45,958 bases of DNA from Thiobacillus sp. GTDB taxonomy: Bacteria > Pseudomonadota > Gammaproteobacteria > Burkholderiales > Thiobacillaceae. Location of the stretch: the NCBI GenBank assembly GCA_030692355.1, contig JAUYCF010000095.1, forward strand, positions 1-45,958. Direction: 5' to 3'. The first letter of the stretch is position 1. Each line of letters starts with the position of its first letter. Position numbers and translations under genes: made by a program. The notes below the pieces were generated by a model that searched no databases, was not told the DNA's origin, and saw only the letters and a program-made list of their open reading frames with translations. This document shows, piece by piece, positions 1 through 8,548 of the stretch.

Positions 1-83
1 TTGGTGACTTGTGGATTATGTTGACCGTGGTCTTGTCGTCACCCTTGCCAGCTAAGGTCTCAGGGTAAGCGCAGGGCATCAAG

Positions 84-141
84 TCCACATAATCGAGGGG
101 TCTACATAATCGGCCTTATGTGGAGCTCCACATAAGGCCGA
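84..141. repeat. Perfect 32-bp palindrome with flanking direct repeats; possible mobile-element end
   Basis: Bases 110-141 are a perfect inverted repeat: arm TCGGCCTTATGTGGAG followed directly by its complement. Just left of it the octamer ACATAATC occurs twice in direct orientation (87-94 and 104-111), and its complement GATTATGT is at 14-21. The arms themselves contain the related TTATGTGG / CCACATAA. No gene is visible in 1-244. The layout resembles a binding-site array for a recombinase or the end of a mobile element, but no transposase or integrase lies inside the window, so the assignment is inference. Confidence 0.5.
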
Positions 142-244
142 CAACCTGACTGACGGCCTGAATTGTCGACCGCCGCATCCCCAGCCAAAGCTACCCATAG
201 CCCTGAGCCCCTGCAGCGCCCCACGGAAGTGCTTCTACACTGGG

Positions 245-721
245 TCAGCGACCATTCGCCACCATACCGCGCAGGGTCATGATCGTGCCTGCTGCCAGGG
301 CGACCAGTTTGCCGTCCTCGCGTGCGATCTCGCACTGATAGTGGGTGATGGTCCTGCCGTGTTGGATGGGTCGGGCCGTAGCCGACAACACTGACTTCCA
401 CACCGGTCGGAAGAAGCTGATGCGGAGGTCGACACTGGTGAAGGTTTCGCCCTCTTCAATAGTGGTCGAGTGCGCCGTTCCGATGGTGGCGTCGGCCAGT
501 TCACTCAACAGTCCGCCATGTACCGTGCCTTGCTGGTTGCCATGGATGTCAGCGTCAGCATCCATTTCCAAGCGCGCGTAAGCCTTGTCAATGCCGGTGA
601 TACGGAAGCCCAGCAGTTTCGAGATGGCTGTCGGGTACTTCATTTCCGAAGTGGCCCCTGCGGGCAAGGTTCCCGCAAGTTGATGCTGTAAATATTCCAG
701 GGTGGATAATTTTTCAGTCAT
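245..721 (-). CDS. PaaI-family hotdog-fold thioesterase
   Basis: A 158-residue single-domain hotdog protein predicted to hydrolyse acyl-CoA (or a related thioester). The diagnostic stretch is VHGGLLSELADA at residues 67-78, where HGG begins the hotdog helix and the following Asp (D77) is the usual catalytic acid of PaaI-like enzymes. Length is normal for the family (about 130-160). Its ATG overlaps the stop of the upstream DinB-like gene as ATGA (718-721), so the two are translationally coupled. The acyl substrate cannot be inferred: neither gene belongs to a recognisable degradation pathway here. No clear terminator is seen downstream. Confidence 0.8.
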   Translation of the reverse strand: MTEKLSTLEYLQHQLAGTLPAGATSEMKYPTAISKLLGFRITGIDKAYARLEMDADADIHGNQQGTVHGGLLSELADATIGTAHSTTIEEGETFTSVDLRISFFRPVWKSVLSATARPIQHGRTITHYQCEIAREDGKLVALAAGTIMTLRGMVANGR

Positions 722-1272
722 TGTCTTTCTTCTCCCGAGGATGCTGCAGAACCAAAATACATCGTCCCTGCGCTTGGCATGTAAATCATGTCGGTCTCGC
801 CGAAGTCCTGTCCAAGTTGTGTAATGAGCGTGGTGACCTGTCCTCGATGATGGGTTTGGTGATGAAACAGATGCACCAGGATCAAACCGAGCGGCAGGAT
901 CACCGTGGACTTTTTGAGCAAGGATACGTAGGTGACAGGTTCGGCAAGACGCGAGGGCTCGAGCGTGGCGACATACTCCTGAATGTCGCTGTCCGTCTTC
1001 GCGCGCTCACGTTCAAGCGTGGCGTAATCGGCATACAGCTCCTGGTCGAGAGATGCGGCCGCATACGGTTCGCCCCGCAAGCGTCCCAGCCACAGGCGAT
1101 CTGAAAGCAGCAGATGGTTAAAGGTGCCGTGTATGGAGCGGAAGTAGGCGCCGAGATCCTGCTTGCGTTCTCCGTCGGAAAGCTGCGCGCAGACCGCGTA
1201 GAGCTTCTCGTTCATCCAGCGATTGTGGTCGGCCATCAAAGCCAGCATATCCAGGTCATACATAGGCTGCAC
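718..1272 (-). CDS. DinB-family putative metal-dependent protein
   Basis: A 184-residue four-helix-bundle protein of the DinB/YfiT superfamily. The metal-ligand pattern is visible: a histidine near residues 48-53 (HGTFNHLL) and the late HHQTHHRGQ block at 137-145, typical of the last helix with its HxxxHRGQ signature. Family members include thiol-S-transferases (bacillithiol- or mycothiol-dependent) and many uncharacterised stress proteins; the actual reaction here is unknown. It is the first gene of a two-gene unit with the thioesterase, with stop and start overlapping. The 209 bp upstream (1273-1481) separate it from the LysE-type gene and presumably hold its promoter, although no clear -35/-10 pair stands out. 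Confidence 0.75.
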   Translation of the reverse strand: MQPMYDLDMLALMADHNRWMNEKLYAVCAQLSDGERKQDLGAYFRSIHGTFNHLLLSDRLWLGRLRGEPYAAASLDQELYADYATLERERAKTDSDIQEYVATLEPSRLAEPVTYVSLLKKSTVILPLGLILVHLFHHQTHHRGQVTTLITQLGQDFGETDMIYMPSAGTMYFGSAASSGEERQ

Positions 1273-1481
1273 CTCGTTTCATTCGTGACCGGAATCGTTC
1301 TTCGAACTGGAACGGCAGAATCGCACCAAACTGGCGAGTTAGGCATGAATGGCCTGACTCCGCAGCCGCTTCGCCTGCCGTTCGTAGTAGCCGATATCGA
1401 TTCCGTTGCCTGCCGTGCGTCGTATCGGGGGGGCACCCCAAATTGCTCTCGCAGCATCAGGCGGATGCTCCTGTTCATCGT

Positions 1482-2081
1482 TCATAGCCAGAGCAGCGGC
1501 GCGGTGGCAGCCGTCAACACCGCCATGCCGCGATTAATCCGCTGCACACCGGCTGGGTCCTTTATCCAGGCCAGCAAGGTCGCGCCGCTCGCGGCCCATA
1601 TTCCAATGCCCGGCAAGGCTGTGAGGCAGAAAACCAGCGCAGTCGCGAGCACGCTCTCAAGGTATTGCCCGCCAGCGGGCACGAAGCCGGCAATGACTGT
1701 TGTCGCGATCAACCAGACCTTGGGATTGGCAAGTTGATAGAGCACGGCTTCTCCGAAGCGGATCGGATGGAGCACATGCCCGGCCTGCGATGCGCCGGCT
1801 CGCCAGAACTGGCGCGCGAGGCAGAGCATGTAGAGACTGCCGGCGAGTTTGAGGGTGATTTGCACGGCGGGCACAGCAGCCAACAGCGCACCAAGCCCGA
1901 CGCCAACGAGGCAGATCATCAGGTAGGTCCCCCAAAGAATGCCGAGCATGTGCCAGCCGGTGCGGCGCAAACCGAAATTCAGTCCGGACGACAGGAGCAA
2001 CAGGTTGTTGGGGCCCGGCGTCACGCTGATCACGAAGGAAAAGGCGATCAACGCCAGTAGAGATTCGCTATCGTGCATCAT
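1482..2081 (-). CDS. LysE/RhtB-family amino-acid exporter
   Basis: A 199-residue inner-membrane protein with about six hydrophobic segments. It carries the family signature TPGPN at residues 21-25 in the first membrane segment, followed by LLLLSSGLNFG. LysE/RhtB proteins export basic amino acids, homoserine/threonine, cysteine pathway intermediates or toxic amino-acid analogues; the substrate is not readable from sequence. The start is the ATG at 2081, giving MMHDSES; a longer in-frame extension upstream merely reads through the preceding gene in another frame. The ATG overlaps the stop of the upstream membrane-protein gene as ATGA (2078-2081). It is the last gene of a three-gene cassette divergent from a MocR regulator, which probably controls it. 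Confidence 0.85.
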   Translation of the reverse strand: MMHDSESLLALIAFSFVISVTPGPNNLLLLSSGLNFGLRRTGWHMLGILWGTYLMICLVGVGLGALLAAVPAVQITLKLAGSLYMLCLARQFWRAGASQAGHVLHPIRFGEAVLYQLANPKVWLIATTVIAGFVPAGGQYLESVLATALVFCLTALPGIGIWAASGATLLAWIKDPAGVQRINRGMAVLTAATAPLLWL

Positions 2082-2704
2082 GCTGTCTCCCTGCAAGGTT
2101 TGGTTTGGGTGGCTTTCATCGTTATCGGCTGGCGGCGCCACGCCATCATTACGACGAGAGCGAGACATGCGACCGCCATCGCAGCCGGAAAAAGCAAGGT
2201 GGCCGTCGAATAGCGTTCGAGCGCGGCGATGACCAGCGCGTTGCGCAGGATCAGAATGCCCAGGAAGCCCATCGGCTCGGAATACGGTCGATGCCAGGAC
2301 TTGCGTGCTGTCGGTCCGAAGCCGAGGAGCTCGATCGCCGTGACGATGACGATTGCCCAGAGCGGATCGCTCGCCATGAACCACAGCGGCAGCGCCGCCA
2401 ATCCTGCGATGAGGAACAGCCAGTCCGTGCGGGTGATCGTGATGTCCGCACGTTTCGCGTACGCCAGCGCGGCAACAAGGAGCGTGATCGCGCCGGAGAA
2501 TCCAACGGCCCAAGCGCCGGCACCTCCCTGTGCGCTCAACGTCGCATAGAAGGCGATACACGTGTTCGTTCCCCAGACAACCCAGGAGAAGACATGCGGC
2601 CGGGTAGCGCCGACCAGGATTGACCGGATATAGGGCACGAATGCCGCGAACGTCAGCGCCATCGCCGCAGCGCTCATCCAGAATTTGCAGGCCTGATCAT
2701 CCAT
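2078..2704 (-). CDS. Conserved multi-spanning membrane protein of unknown function
   Basis: About 208 residues with six or seven hydrophobic segments. No catalytic motif is recognised. The N-terminal stretch FVPYIRSILVGATRPHVFSW, where a proline-centred turn follows the first membrane helix, is loosely like PQ-loop/SWEET or PnuC-type transporters, but I cannot assign a family. The start may be ATG 2704 or GTG 2710; neither has a strong Shine-Dalgarno sequence, and the upstream SnoaL-like gene ends only 5-11 bases away, so coupling is likely. It sits between a SnoaL-like gene and a LysE-type exporter, so an accessory role in uptake or export of the same small molecule is a plausible guess only. 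Confidence 0.65.
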   Translation of the reverse strand: MDDQACKFWMSAAAMALTFAAFVPYIRSILVGATRPHVFSWVVWGTNTCIAFYATLSAQGGAGAWAVGFSGAITLLVAALAYAKRADITITRTDWLFLIAGLAALPLWFMASDPLWAIVIVTAIELLGFGPTARKSWHRPYSEPMGFLGILILRNALVIAALERYSTATLLFPAAMAVACLALVVMMAWRRQPITMKATQTKPCRETA

Positions 2705-2715
2705 TTGCACGAGTC

Positions 2716-3084
2716 TCAGCCAGTCCGGGTATACAGCGCCCGCCCGCGAACCGCCCGGCCGTTCGCGTCGAACTCAAACAGTTCGGCCGCGAGGCCACGA
2801 TGGCCGCGGTACAGGATCGTCAAGCAGTCCACGCCCGTCAGCACGTCGACAAGATCGAAATGCAGCGTCGGCACGCTGGCAAGCGCTGCACGCCAGTAAG
2901 CCAGTACAGCCGCTTTGCCCTTGAGCGTGCCCGTGGGTTCGGCAGCGAACTGGATGACGAGCGGCGAAGAAAACTCGAAGTCGTCGCTGTAGTGGGCGAG
3001 AACCGCATCGAGGTCGTGTGCGTTCCAGGCATCGATCCAGCCCTCGGAAAAGGCGCGGGCGGCGGCGGGTGTCAGTATCGGCAT
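2716..3084 (-). CDS. SnoaL/NTF2-like small protein
   Basis: 122 residues with the cone-shaped alpha+beta-barrel pattern of the NTF2-like superfamily: an N-terminal helix AFSEGWIDAWNAHDLDAVLAHY, then DDFEFSSP, GKAAVLAYW and a series of beta strands ending in GRALY. Such proteins are small-molecule isomerases, hydratases or ligand binders; none of the family-specific catalytic residues points to one reaction. The start chosen is ATG 3084, preceded by AGGA at suitable spacing; the upstream TTG (3099) is less likely. It is the first gene of the cassette running leftwards into the membrane protein and the LysE-type exporter. Its promoter region is shared with the divergent MocR gene. Confidence 0.75.
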   Translation of the reverse strand: MPILTPAAARAFSEGWIDAWNAHDLDAVLAHYSDDFEFSSPLVIQFAAEPTGTLKGKAAVLAYWRAALASVPTLHFDLVDVLTGVDCLTILYRGHRGLAAELFEFDANGRAVRGRALYTRTG

Positions 3085-3187
3085 AGCGTGTTCCTGCAAG
3101 ACGATTGGAGAACATTCGGAAGACTCGCCTTCCTGTTGCCCACTGTACCGACGAGCCGACTACCAATACAGAATCAGAACTGATAAA

Positions 3188-3253
3188 TTGACACGGCACA
3201 GATATTTGAATTGAGTATCTGTACTGATATGCACCGTAACGATCTGTACTGAC
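3188..3253. promoter_or_regulatory. Divergent promoter region with repeated MocR operator-like motifs
   Basis: The 180-bp divergent interval contains ATCTGTACTGA twice in direct orientation, at 3217-3227 and 3242-3252, 25 bp apart. The first copy lies in the near-palindrome TATCtGTACtGATA (3216-3229). A partner arm ACAGATA at 3198-3204 is inverted relative to TATCTGT at 3216-3222. TTGACA at 3188-3193 is a good -35 hexamer for the rightward gene, although its -10 is not clear. MocR regulators commonly bind direct and inverted repeats close to their own divergent promoter, so autoregulation and control of the exporter cassette is inferred. Confidence 0.5.
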
Positions 3254-3264
3254 CGGAAACAGCC

Positions 3265-4677
3265 ATGAGACCGCTCTATCAGCATGTTGCAGCCGAACTG
3301 GCGCAGCGAATCACGGAAGGCGTGTATGCCCCCGGCGCACGCCTGCCCGGCGTGCGCAGTGTGGCGCGCCAGCGCGGCGTCAGCGTGGCGACCGTGGTTG
3401 CCGCCTACCGCAGGCTCGAAGACGACGGCCATATCGAAGCGCGTGCGCGCTCGGGATTTTATGTGCGTGCGCGCCGTGCCATCCATGCAATCGAGCCAGA
3501 GTGCGAAGTGGCCGCCTCGCCGCCCCGTCTCGTCACCGGCCAGGAAATGGCCATGGCGCTGATCAAGGCCGCCAACGATCCGGGGATCGTTCAGCTCGGC
3601 GCTGCCGTGCCAGATCCGGACTATCTGCCCACCCTGGCAGTGGCGCGAGCCATGGCCCGCGTCGCACGGTTGCAGCGTACGCGGGCAGCCGGCTACATGA
3701 TGCCGCCCGGCGCGCCGGAGTTGCGTCGTCAGATTGCCCGCCGCATGAGCGAATCAGGAGGCGGGATTTCAGCCGACGACATCGTCATCACCACGGGATG
3801 CCAGGAAGCCCTGAGCCTGGCCCTGCGTGCAGTCACCCAGCTAGGCGATGTGGTCGCAGTCGAGTCCCCGGCGTTTTACGGGCTGCTGCACGTGCTGGAA
3901 TCACTGGGACTGGAAGCGCTGGAGATTCCCTCCCATCCGCACGAAGGCATGGCCCTGGATGCGCTCGCCTTTGCATTCGAACGCTGGCCTGTGAAGGCAT
4001 GCGTGGTCGTACCCAATTTCAGCAATCCACTCGGCTTTTGCATGCCGGACACCCACAAGCGCGCCTTGATCGGCCTGCTGGCCAAACATGGCGTGCCTCT
4101 CATTGAGGACGACGTCTACGGCGACCTGGGATTCGACCATCGGCGGCCGTCCACCTGCATGGGGCTGGCACCCGATGCCGACATCATTCATTGCAGCTCG
4201 TTTTCCAAGACGCTGGCGCCTGGCCTGCGCATCGGCTGGGTAGCGGCCGGCCGGCATCGCGAACGGATCGAATATCTGAAGTACGTCAGCAGCATCGCCA
4301 GCCCCACCGTGCCCCAACTGGCCGTAGCTGAACTACTGGAAAGCGGCCGCTACGAACGTTACCTGCGCGAGGTACGCGGCAAGTACGCGAGTGCCGTGGC
4401 GCGCATGGGCGACGCCGTCATGAAGTACTTCCCCGAAGGCACCCGGGTCTCCCAACCGCAGGGCGGTTTCGTTCTCTGGGTGGAATTGCCGGGCAAGATC
4501 GACAGCTTCGAGCTCGCCCGACATGCGTTGAAACAAGGCATTAGCATTGCGCCAGGGCCCCTCTTCTCCGCGAGCGGAAAATTCAGAAACTTCATCCGGC
4601 TGTCCTGTGCGCGGGTCTGGGACGAAAGACTTGAACGCGCGCTGATAACCTTGGCAGGCTTGGTTCAGGTGCGTTGA
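3265..4677 (+). CDS. MocR-type regulator: GntR winged helix fused to a PLP aminotransferase-like domain
   Basis: 470 residues. Residues 1-70 form a GntR-type winged helix (ARLPGVRSVARQRGVSVATVVAAYRRLE). Residues from about 95 on are a fold-type I aminotransferase-like domain. PLP-contact residues can be seen: NFSNPLG (N254), EDDVYGDL (D282-Y285) and SSFSKTLAPG, whose lysine K315 should form the Schiff base, then RIGW. Such regulators sense PLP, PMP or an amino-acid derivative (PdxR, GabR, TauR and similar); the effector here is unknown. It is divergent from the SnoaL/membrane/LysE cassette, its probable target, which suggests an amino-acid-like export substrate. It is transcribed opposite to almost every gene between here and the origin. 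Confidence 0.88.
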   Translation: MRPLYQHVAAELAQRITEGVYAPGARLPGVRSVARQRGVSVATVVAAYRRLEDDGHIEARARSGFYVRARRAIHAIEPECEVAASPPRLVTGQEMAMALIKAANDPGIVQLGAAVPDPDYLPTLAVARAMARVARLQRTRAAGYMMPPGAPELRRQIARRMSESGGGISADDIVITTGCQEALSLALRAVTQLGDVVAVESPAFYGLLHVLESLGLEALEIPSHPHEGMALDALAFAFERWPVKACVVVPNFSNPLGFCMPDTHKRALIGLLAKHGVPLIEDDVYGDLGFDHRRPSTCMGLAPDADIIHCSSFSKTLAPGLRIGWVAAGRHRERIEYLKYVSSIASPTVPQLAVAELLESGRYERYLREVRGKYASAVARMGDAVMKYFPEGTRVSQPQGGFVLWVELPGKIDSFELARHALKQGISIAPGPLFSASGKFRNFIRLSCARVWDERLERALITLAGLVQVR

Positions 4678-5049
4678 CCGACCTGGTGCATCCGCCCCAA
4701 ACGGGAAGATAACTAGTCGGGGCTAGCAGCCCTCTTTTCCGCTGTGATCCGAAGCCACCGATGGCTCGCCATTCGGCATATTTAAGTAGAGGACCTCTAG
4801 ATGGAACAACACTATAGGCAGCACGGGAAAGTTGGAAGCGGCGCGCCTTCATTGCCCGAGTTTCACCGCCAGTCATGGTGAGCGTTGCACGGCTCTTTGT
4901 CTGCTTAGGGCCGAAGATCTGACATAGGGAGCGGTCAGCCTGACCGACAGCTCAGGCCGAAAAAGCGCCAGTCTCCGCTATCGGCATGAACTCCTTATTA
5001 GCCGACTGCAGCCATGACGATCATGGCCCAACCTTAACGTCTATCCCGC
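4678..5049. other. Non-coding interval between the MocR gene and glmS
   Basis: 372 bp without a convincing gene on either strand. Apart from the weak terminator near its left end it holds two short inverted repeats: CGGTCA-GCC-TGACCG at 4932-4946 and GCCATGA-CGA-TCATGGC at 5011-5027. The second lies 22 bp beyond the glmS stop but has no T-tract, so it is not a standard intrinsic terminator. The mixed composition and lack of coding potential would fit old insertion debris, but nothing identifiable remains. Confidence 0.5.
4720..4738 (+). terminator. Weak intrinsic terminator after the MocR gene
   Basis: GGGCT (4720-4724), loop AGC, AGCCC (4728-4732), then TCTTTTCC, 43 bp after the MocR stop. 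The stem is only five base pairs, so the call is tentative. Confidence 0.35.
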
Positions 5050-6879
5050 TTATTCAACCGTGACACTTTTCGCCAGGTTGCGCGGCTTGTCCACATCCGT
5101 GCCTTTCTGCAGGGCGGCGTGGTACGACAGCATCTGCAGCGTCACGGTGTGCAGGATCGGCGACAGTGCGCCGTTGCTGCCGCCGGGCAGCTTGATGACA
5201 TGCACGAAGGCTGATTCCTCGATGTGCACGTCGCCGTCGGCGAATACATACAGTTCGCCGCCGCGCGCCCGCACTTCCTGCATGTTCGACTTCAGTTTTT
5301 CGATCAGCAGGTCGTTGGGCGCGATGGTGATCACCGGCATGTCCTCGTCCACCAGCGCCAGCGGGCCGTGCTTGAGTTCGCCCGCCGGATAGGCTTCGGC
5401 GTGGATGTAGGAAATCTCCTTCAGCTTCAGCGCGCCTTCGAGCGCGATCGGATAGTGCACGCCGCGTCCGAGGAACAGGGCGTGATGCTTGTTGGCAAAA
5501 CGCTGCGACCAGGCTTCGACCAGCGGTTCCAGCGCCAGCACCTGCTGCACTTTATTCGGCAGGCTGCGCAGTTCGGCCAGATACGCGGCTTCCTGTTCCG
5601 CGCTGAGCCGGCCGCGCAATTTCGCCAGCACCAGCGTCAGCAGGAACAGGCCGGCCAGCTGGGTGGTGAAGGCCTTGGTCGAGGCAACGCCGATTTCCGG
5701 CCCGGCCCGGGTCAGGAATTTGAGGCGCGAGGCGCGGGTGAGCGCTGACTCCGGCACGTTGCAAAGGGTCAGCGTCTTGTCCTGGCCCAGGCTCTTGGCA
5801 TGGTTGAGCGCCGCCAGCGTGTCGGCGGTTTCGCCCGACTGCGAAATGGTGACGATGAGCGCATCGGGGTTGGGCACCGAGGTGCGGTAGCGGTATTCGC
5901 TGGCAATTTCGGCGCGTGCCGGGATGCCGGCAATCGCTTCCAGCCAGTACGTGGCCACTTTCGCCGCATGATAGCTGGTGCCGCAGGCGAGGAAAGTCAC
6001 TGCGTTCACCTTGCCCAGCACCTCGGCGGCGTCGAAGCCGAACCATTCGGGCTGGACATGATCCTGCGCCACCGCGATCAACAGTGTGTCGGTCAGCGCG
6101 CGCGGCTGCTCGTGGATTTCCTTCTGCATGAAGTGGCGGTAATTGCCGAGCTCGGCCATGTCGGCCGACAGCTCGGAAATATGCACGCTGCGGTCGACCG
6201 GCCTGCCCGCCGCGTCGACCACCGTCACCGACAGCAGGCCGACGTCGGCGGCATCGCCCTCTTCCAGGTACATCACGCGCTGGGTCACCGGCAACAGGGC
6301 CGAGACGTCCGACGCAATGAAGTTTTCTTCGATGCCCAGGCCGATCAGAAGCGGGCTGCCCTTGCGGGCGCAGACCAGCCGGTTGGGTGAGTCCTCGCTT
6401 ACTACGCCGATGGCATAGGCGCCTTCGAGTTCAGCCACCGCCGCACGGGTGGCGGCAAGCAGGTCTTTCGACTGGCGGTAATACAGTTCGACCAGGTGCG
6501 CGATGACCTCGGTGTCGGTTTCCGAAGTGAAAACGAATCCCAGCCCTTTCAGCCGGGTGCGCAGCGCCTCGTGGTTTTCGATGATGCCGTTGTGCACCAC
6601 CGCCAGGCGTCCGCTGACATGCGGGTGCGCATTGGCCTCCGACGGCGCGCCGTGGGTGGCCCAGCGCGTGTGCGCGATGCCGAGGTGGCCGTGCACCTTC
6701 TGCGCCGCGCATTCCTCGGCCAGCGAGGCGACGCGGCCGATGCTGCGAACCCGCTTCATCCCGCCGTCGATGATGACCAGGCCGGCCGAGTCGTAGCCGC
6801 GATATTCCAGCCGCCGCAGGCCTTCGAGCAGGATGGGAACGACGTTACGTTGCGCAACCGCGCCGACAATGCCGCACAT
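5050..6879 (-). CDS. glmS: Glutamine--fructose-6-phosphate aminotransferase (isomerising)
   Basis: 609 residues, the usual length for GlmS. It converts fructose-6-phosphate plus glutamine to glucosamine-6-phosphate, the first step of UDP-GlcNAc synthesis for peptidoglycan and LPS. The N-terminal class II glutamine amidotransferase domain begins [10 protein letters not shown], with Cys2 as nucleophile after Met removal, and contains YRGYDSAG and HTRWATHG. Two SIS sugar-isomerase domains follow, including [15 protein letters not shown] and [19 protein letters not shown], and the protein ends [12 protein letters not shown] as in the family. It follows glmU on the same strand, separated by a 120-bp repeat-bearing spacer. 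No glmS ribozyme is seen, as expected outside Firmicutes. Confidence 0.97.
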   Translation of the reverse strand: MCGIVGAVAQRNVVPILLEGLRRLEYRGYDSAGLVIIDGGMKRVRSIGRVASLAEECAAQKVHGHLGIAHTRWATHGAPSEANAHPHVSGRLAVVHNGIIENHEALRTRLKGLGFVFTSETDTEVIAHLVELYYRQSKDLLAATRAAVAELEGAYAIGVVSEDSPNRLVCARKGSPLLIGLGIEENFIASDVSALLPVTQRVMYLEEGDAADVGLLSVTVVDAAGRPVDRSVHISELSADMAELGNYRHFMQKEIHEQPRALTDTLLIAVAQDHVQPEWFGFDAAEVLGKVNAVTFLACGTSYHAAKVATYWLEAIAGIPARAEIASEYRYRTSVPNPDALIVTISQSGETADTLAALNHAKSLGQDKTLTLCNVPESALTRASRLKFLTRAGPEIGVASTKAFTTQLAGLFLLTLVLAKLRGRLSAEQEAAYLAELRSLPNKVQQVLALEPLVEAWSQRFANKHHALFLGRGVHYPIALEGALKLKEISYIHAEAYPAGELKHGPLALVDEDMPVITIAPNDLLIEKLKSNMQEVRARGGELYVFADGDVHIEESAFVHVIKLPGGSNGALSPILHTVTLQMLSYHAALQKGTDVDKPRNLAKSVTVE

Positions 6880-6898
6880 GATTAGCGCTCCGCGTTGA

Positions 6899-7019
6899 GT
6901 GAGAGGTGAGGGGTGAGGCGTGAGGCGTCAAACATCGAGCCACCGTCGCTTTGCTTGCTTGGCATTGCCATGATTTTCAAACCTCCCGTTAAATTACGCC
7001 TCACCCCTCACCCCTCACC
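6899..7019. repeat. Heptamer-armed inverted element between glmU and glmS
   Basis: Four tandem heptamers GTGAGRS occupy 6899-6928. A near-complementary block (ACGCCTCACCCCTCACCC... ) lies at 6996-7019. Arms 6905-6928 and 6996-7019 match with one mismatch in 24 and enclose a 67-nt core, so the transcript could form a long stem-loop. The right arm runs into glmU and supplies its last codons and stop. The base unit is of the GGGGNNA type also seen at 10826-10923 and 23791-23832. Confidence 0.7.
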
Positions 7020-8380
7020 TTTTTGACCGGGCGTGTCCAGCCGCTGAGGGTGAGCTGTTTCGCCCGTGCCAGGGTGAGTTCGCCGGCGGGCGCGTCTTTC
7101 GTCAGCGTGGTGCCGGCGCCAAGGGTCGCGCCGCGGCCAACCGTGACCGGCGCCACCAGCTGGGTATCCGAGCCGACAAAGACGTCGTCCTCGATCACCG
7201 TGCGGTGCTTGTTGGCACCATCGTAATTGCAGGTGATGGTGCCGGCGCCAATGTTGACCCGCTTGCCCATGGTGGTGTCACCGACGTAGGACAGATGGTT
7301 GATCTTGGAGCCGTCGTCAATCTGGCTGTTCTTGATCTCGACGAAGTTGCCCACATGCACGTCGCGCGCCAGCGTGGTTCCGGGGCGGATGCGCGAAAAC
7401 GGCCCCAGCCGGTTGGCTTCGCCGATTTCGGCATCGTCGATCAGGGTGAAGGCGTCAATGCGCGTGCCCGCCGCCACCGTTACGTTGCGCAGCACGCAGT
7501 TAGCGCCCACTTGCACGCCGTCGCCCAATTTCACGCGGCCTTCAAACACGCAGTTGACGTCGATCGCCACGTCGCGGCCGCACGTCAGGGTGCCGCGTAC
7601 GTCGAGCCGCGCCGGATCCATCAGGGTCACGCCGGCGTCGAGCAGCGCCTGCGCGATCTCGTTCTGGTGGATGCGCTCGAGTTGGGCCAGCTGCGCCTTG
7701 CTGTTGACCCCCAGAACTTCCCACTCGTACGACGGTTGATGGGTTTCCACGTCTACCCCGTCGCGCACCGCCAGCGCGATGATGTCGGTGAGGTAGTACT
7801 CGCCCTGCACGTTGTCGTTCTTCAGTTCGGCGATCCACCGTTTCAACTGGCGTGTCGCTACGGCGAGAATGCCGGTGTTGACTTCATGAATTGTGCGCTC
7901 GGCGGGTGTCGCGTCCTTGTGCTCGACGATGCGCGTGACCTTGCCGTTTTCGCGCACGATGCGGCCATAGCCGTCCGGGTGCGCCAGGTTCACCGTCAGC
8001 AGCCCCAGCTTTCCGGCCTGCGCCGCGGTCACCAGCGGCTGCAGGGTCGCGGTGTGCGTCAGCGGCACATCGCCATACAGCACCAGCGTAACGCTGCCGT
8101 CCGCCAGCTGGGGCAGCGCCTGTTTCACTGCATGGCCGGTGCCGTGCTGTTCGGCCTGAAGCACAAACGTCAGCCTGTCGTCAGCCATCGACTGCAGCAC
8201 GGCCTCACCGCCAAAACCGTACACCACGCAGACCTGGGCGGCGCCGAGTTCATGGGCCGTATCCACCACGTGCCCGAGCAGGGACTTGCCCGCCAGCTTG
8301 TGCAGCACCTTGGGCAGGTCGGAGCGCATGCGGGTGCCTTTGCCCGCCGCGAGTATCAGAATTTCAAGCCTGGATTCCAT
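7001..8380 (-). CDS. glmU: Bifunctional GlmU: glucosamine-1-P acetyltransferase / GlcNAc-1-P uridylyltransferase
   Basis: 459 residues from ATG 8380 ([18 protein letters not shown]); an in-frame extension upstream lacks family similarity. GlmU acetylates glucosamine-1-phosphate and then transfers UMP to give UDP-GlcNAc. The N-terminal pyrophosphorylase domain shows the LAAGKGTRM nucleotide-binding loop, [11 protein letters not shown], and YGDVPLT. The C-terminal left-handed beta-helix has hexapeptide repeats from about residue 250 and the acetyl-CoA/active-site block [20 protein letters not shown]. Together with glmS it covers the pathway except GlmM. The C-terminal VRGEG and stop codon are written by the heptamer repeat at 7001-7019, so the repeat has probably replaced or trimmed the native tail. 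Confidence 0.97.
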   Translation of the reverse strand: MESRLEILILAAGKGTRMRSDLPKVLHKLAGKSLLGHVVDTAHELGAAQVCVVYGFGGEAVLQSMADDRLTFVLQAEQHGTGHAVKQALPQLADGSVTLVLYGDVPLTHTATLQPLVTAAQAGKLGLLTVNLAHPDGYGRIVRENGKVTRIVEHKDATPAERTIHEVNTGILAVATRQLKRWIAELKNDNVQGEYYLTDIIALAVRDGVDVETHQPSYEWEVLGVNSKAQLAQLERIHQNEIAQALLDAGVTLMDPARLDVRGTLTCGRDVAIDVNCVFEGRVKLGDGVQVGANCVLRNVTVAAGTRIDAFTLIDDAEIGEANRLGPFSRIRPGTTLARDVHVGNFVEIKNSQIDDGSKINHLSYVGDTTMGKRVNIGAGTITCNYDGANKHRTVIEDDVFVGSDTQLVAPVTVGRGATLGAGTTLTKDAPAGELTLARAKQLTLSGWTRPVKKVRGEG

Positions 8381-8497
8381 TCGTGTGTCTGGATGGTGAG
8401 CCGCATCGGCAAAATGAATGAGCAAAACGCGCGCCAAGTATAAAGCTTGTGCGTCGCAGTTTGCCCGTCATGCGCGCACGCTTCGGCACTCACAAAT

Positions 8498-8525
8498 AAT
8501 TATGGGGACCGAAGTCCCCATAATT
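8498..8525 (-). terminator. Terminator hairpin with UUCG loop after the first OmpA-like gene
   Basis: Perfect 12-bp stem AATTATGGGGAC / GTCCCCATAATT around a 4-nt loop (8510-8513), starting 24 bp past the stop codon. Read on the minus strand the loop is TTCG closed by C-G, the extra-stable UUCG tetraloop, and it is followed by ATTTG. The short T-run makes it a somewhat imperfect intrinsic terminator. Confidence 0.7.
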
Positions 8526-8548
8526 GATTGGCTTGAATGGAAACGCGA

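Noticed and set aside
10-18. TGTGGATTA as a DnaA box
   Set aside because: A single one-mismatch site at the far left edge, more than 33 kb from the origin, and better explained by the TTATGTGG/ACATAATC repeat family there.
4592-4876. 94-codon ORF between the MocR gene and glmS
   Set aside because: It overlaps the 3' end of the MocR gene, has no ribosome-binding site and no recognisable composition.
6880-7000. glmS ribozyme/riboswitch upstream of glmS
   Set aside because: The spacer consists of heptamer repeats and a short core; no ribozyme core is visible, and the class is essentially limited to Gram-positive bacteria.
7205-8443. 412-codon ORF antisense to glmU
   Set aside because: Shadow of GlmU codon bias; no domain or ribosome-binding site.
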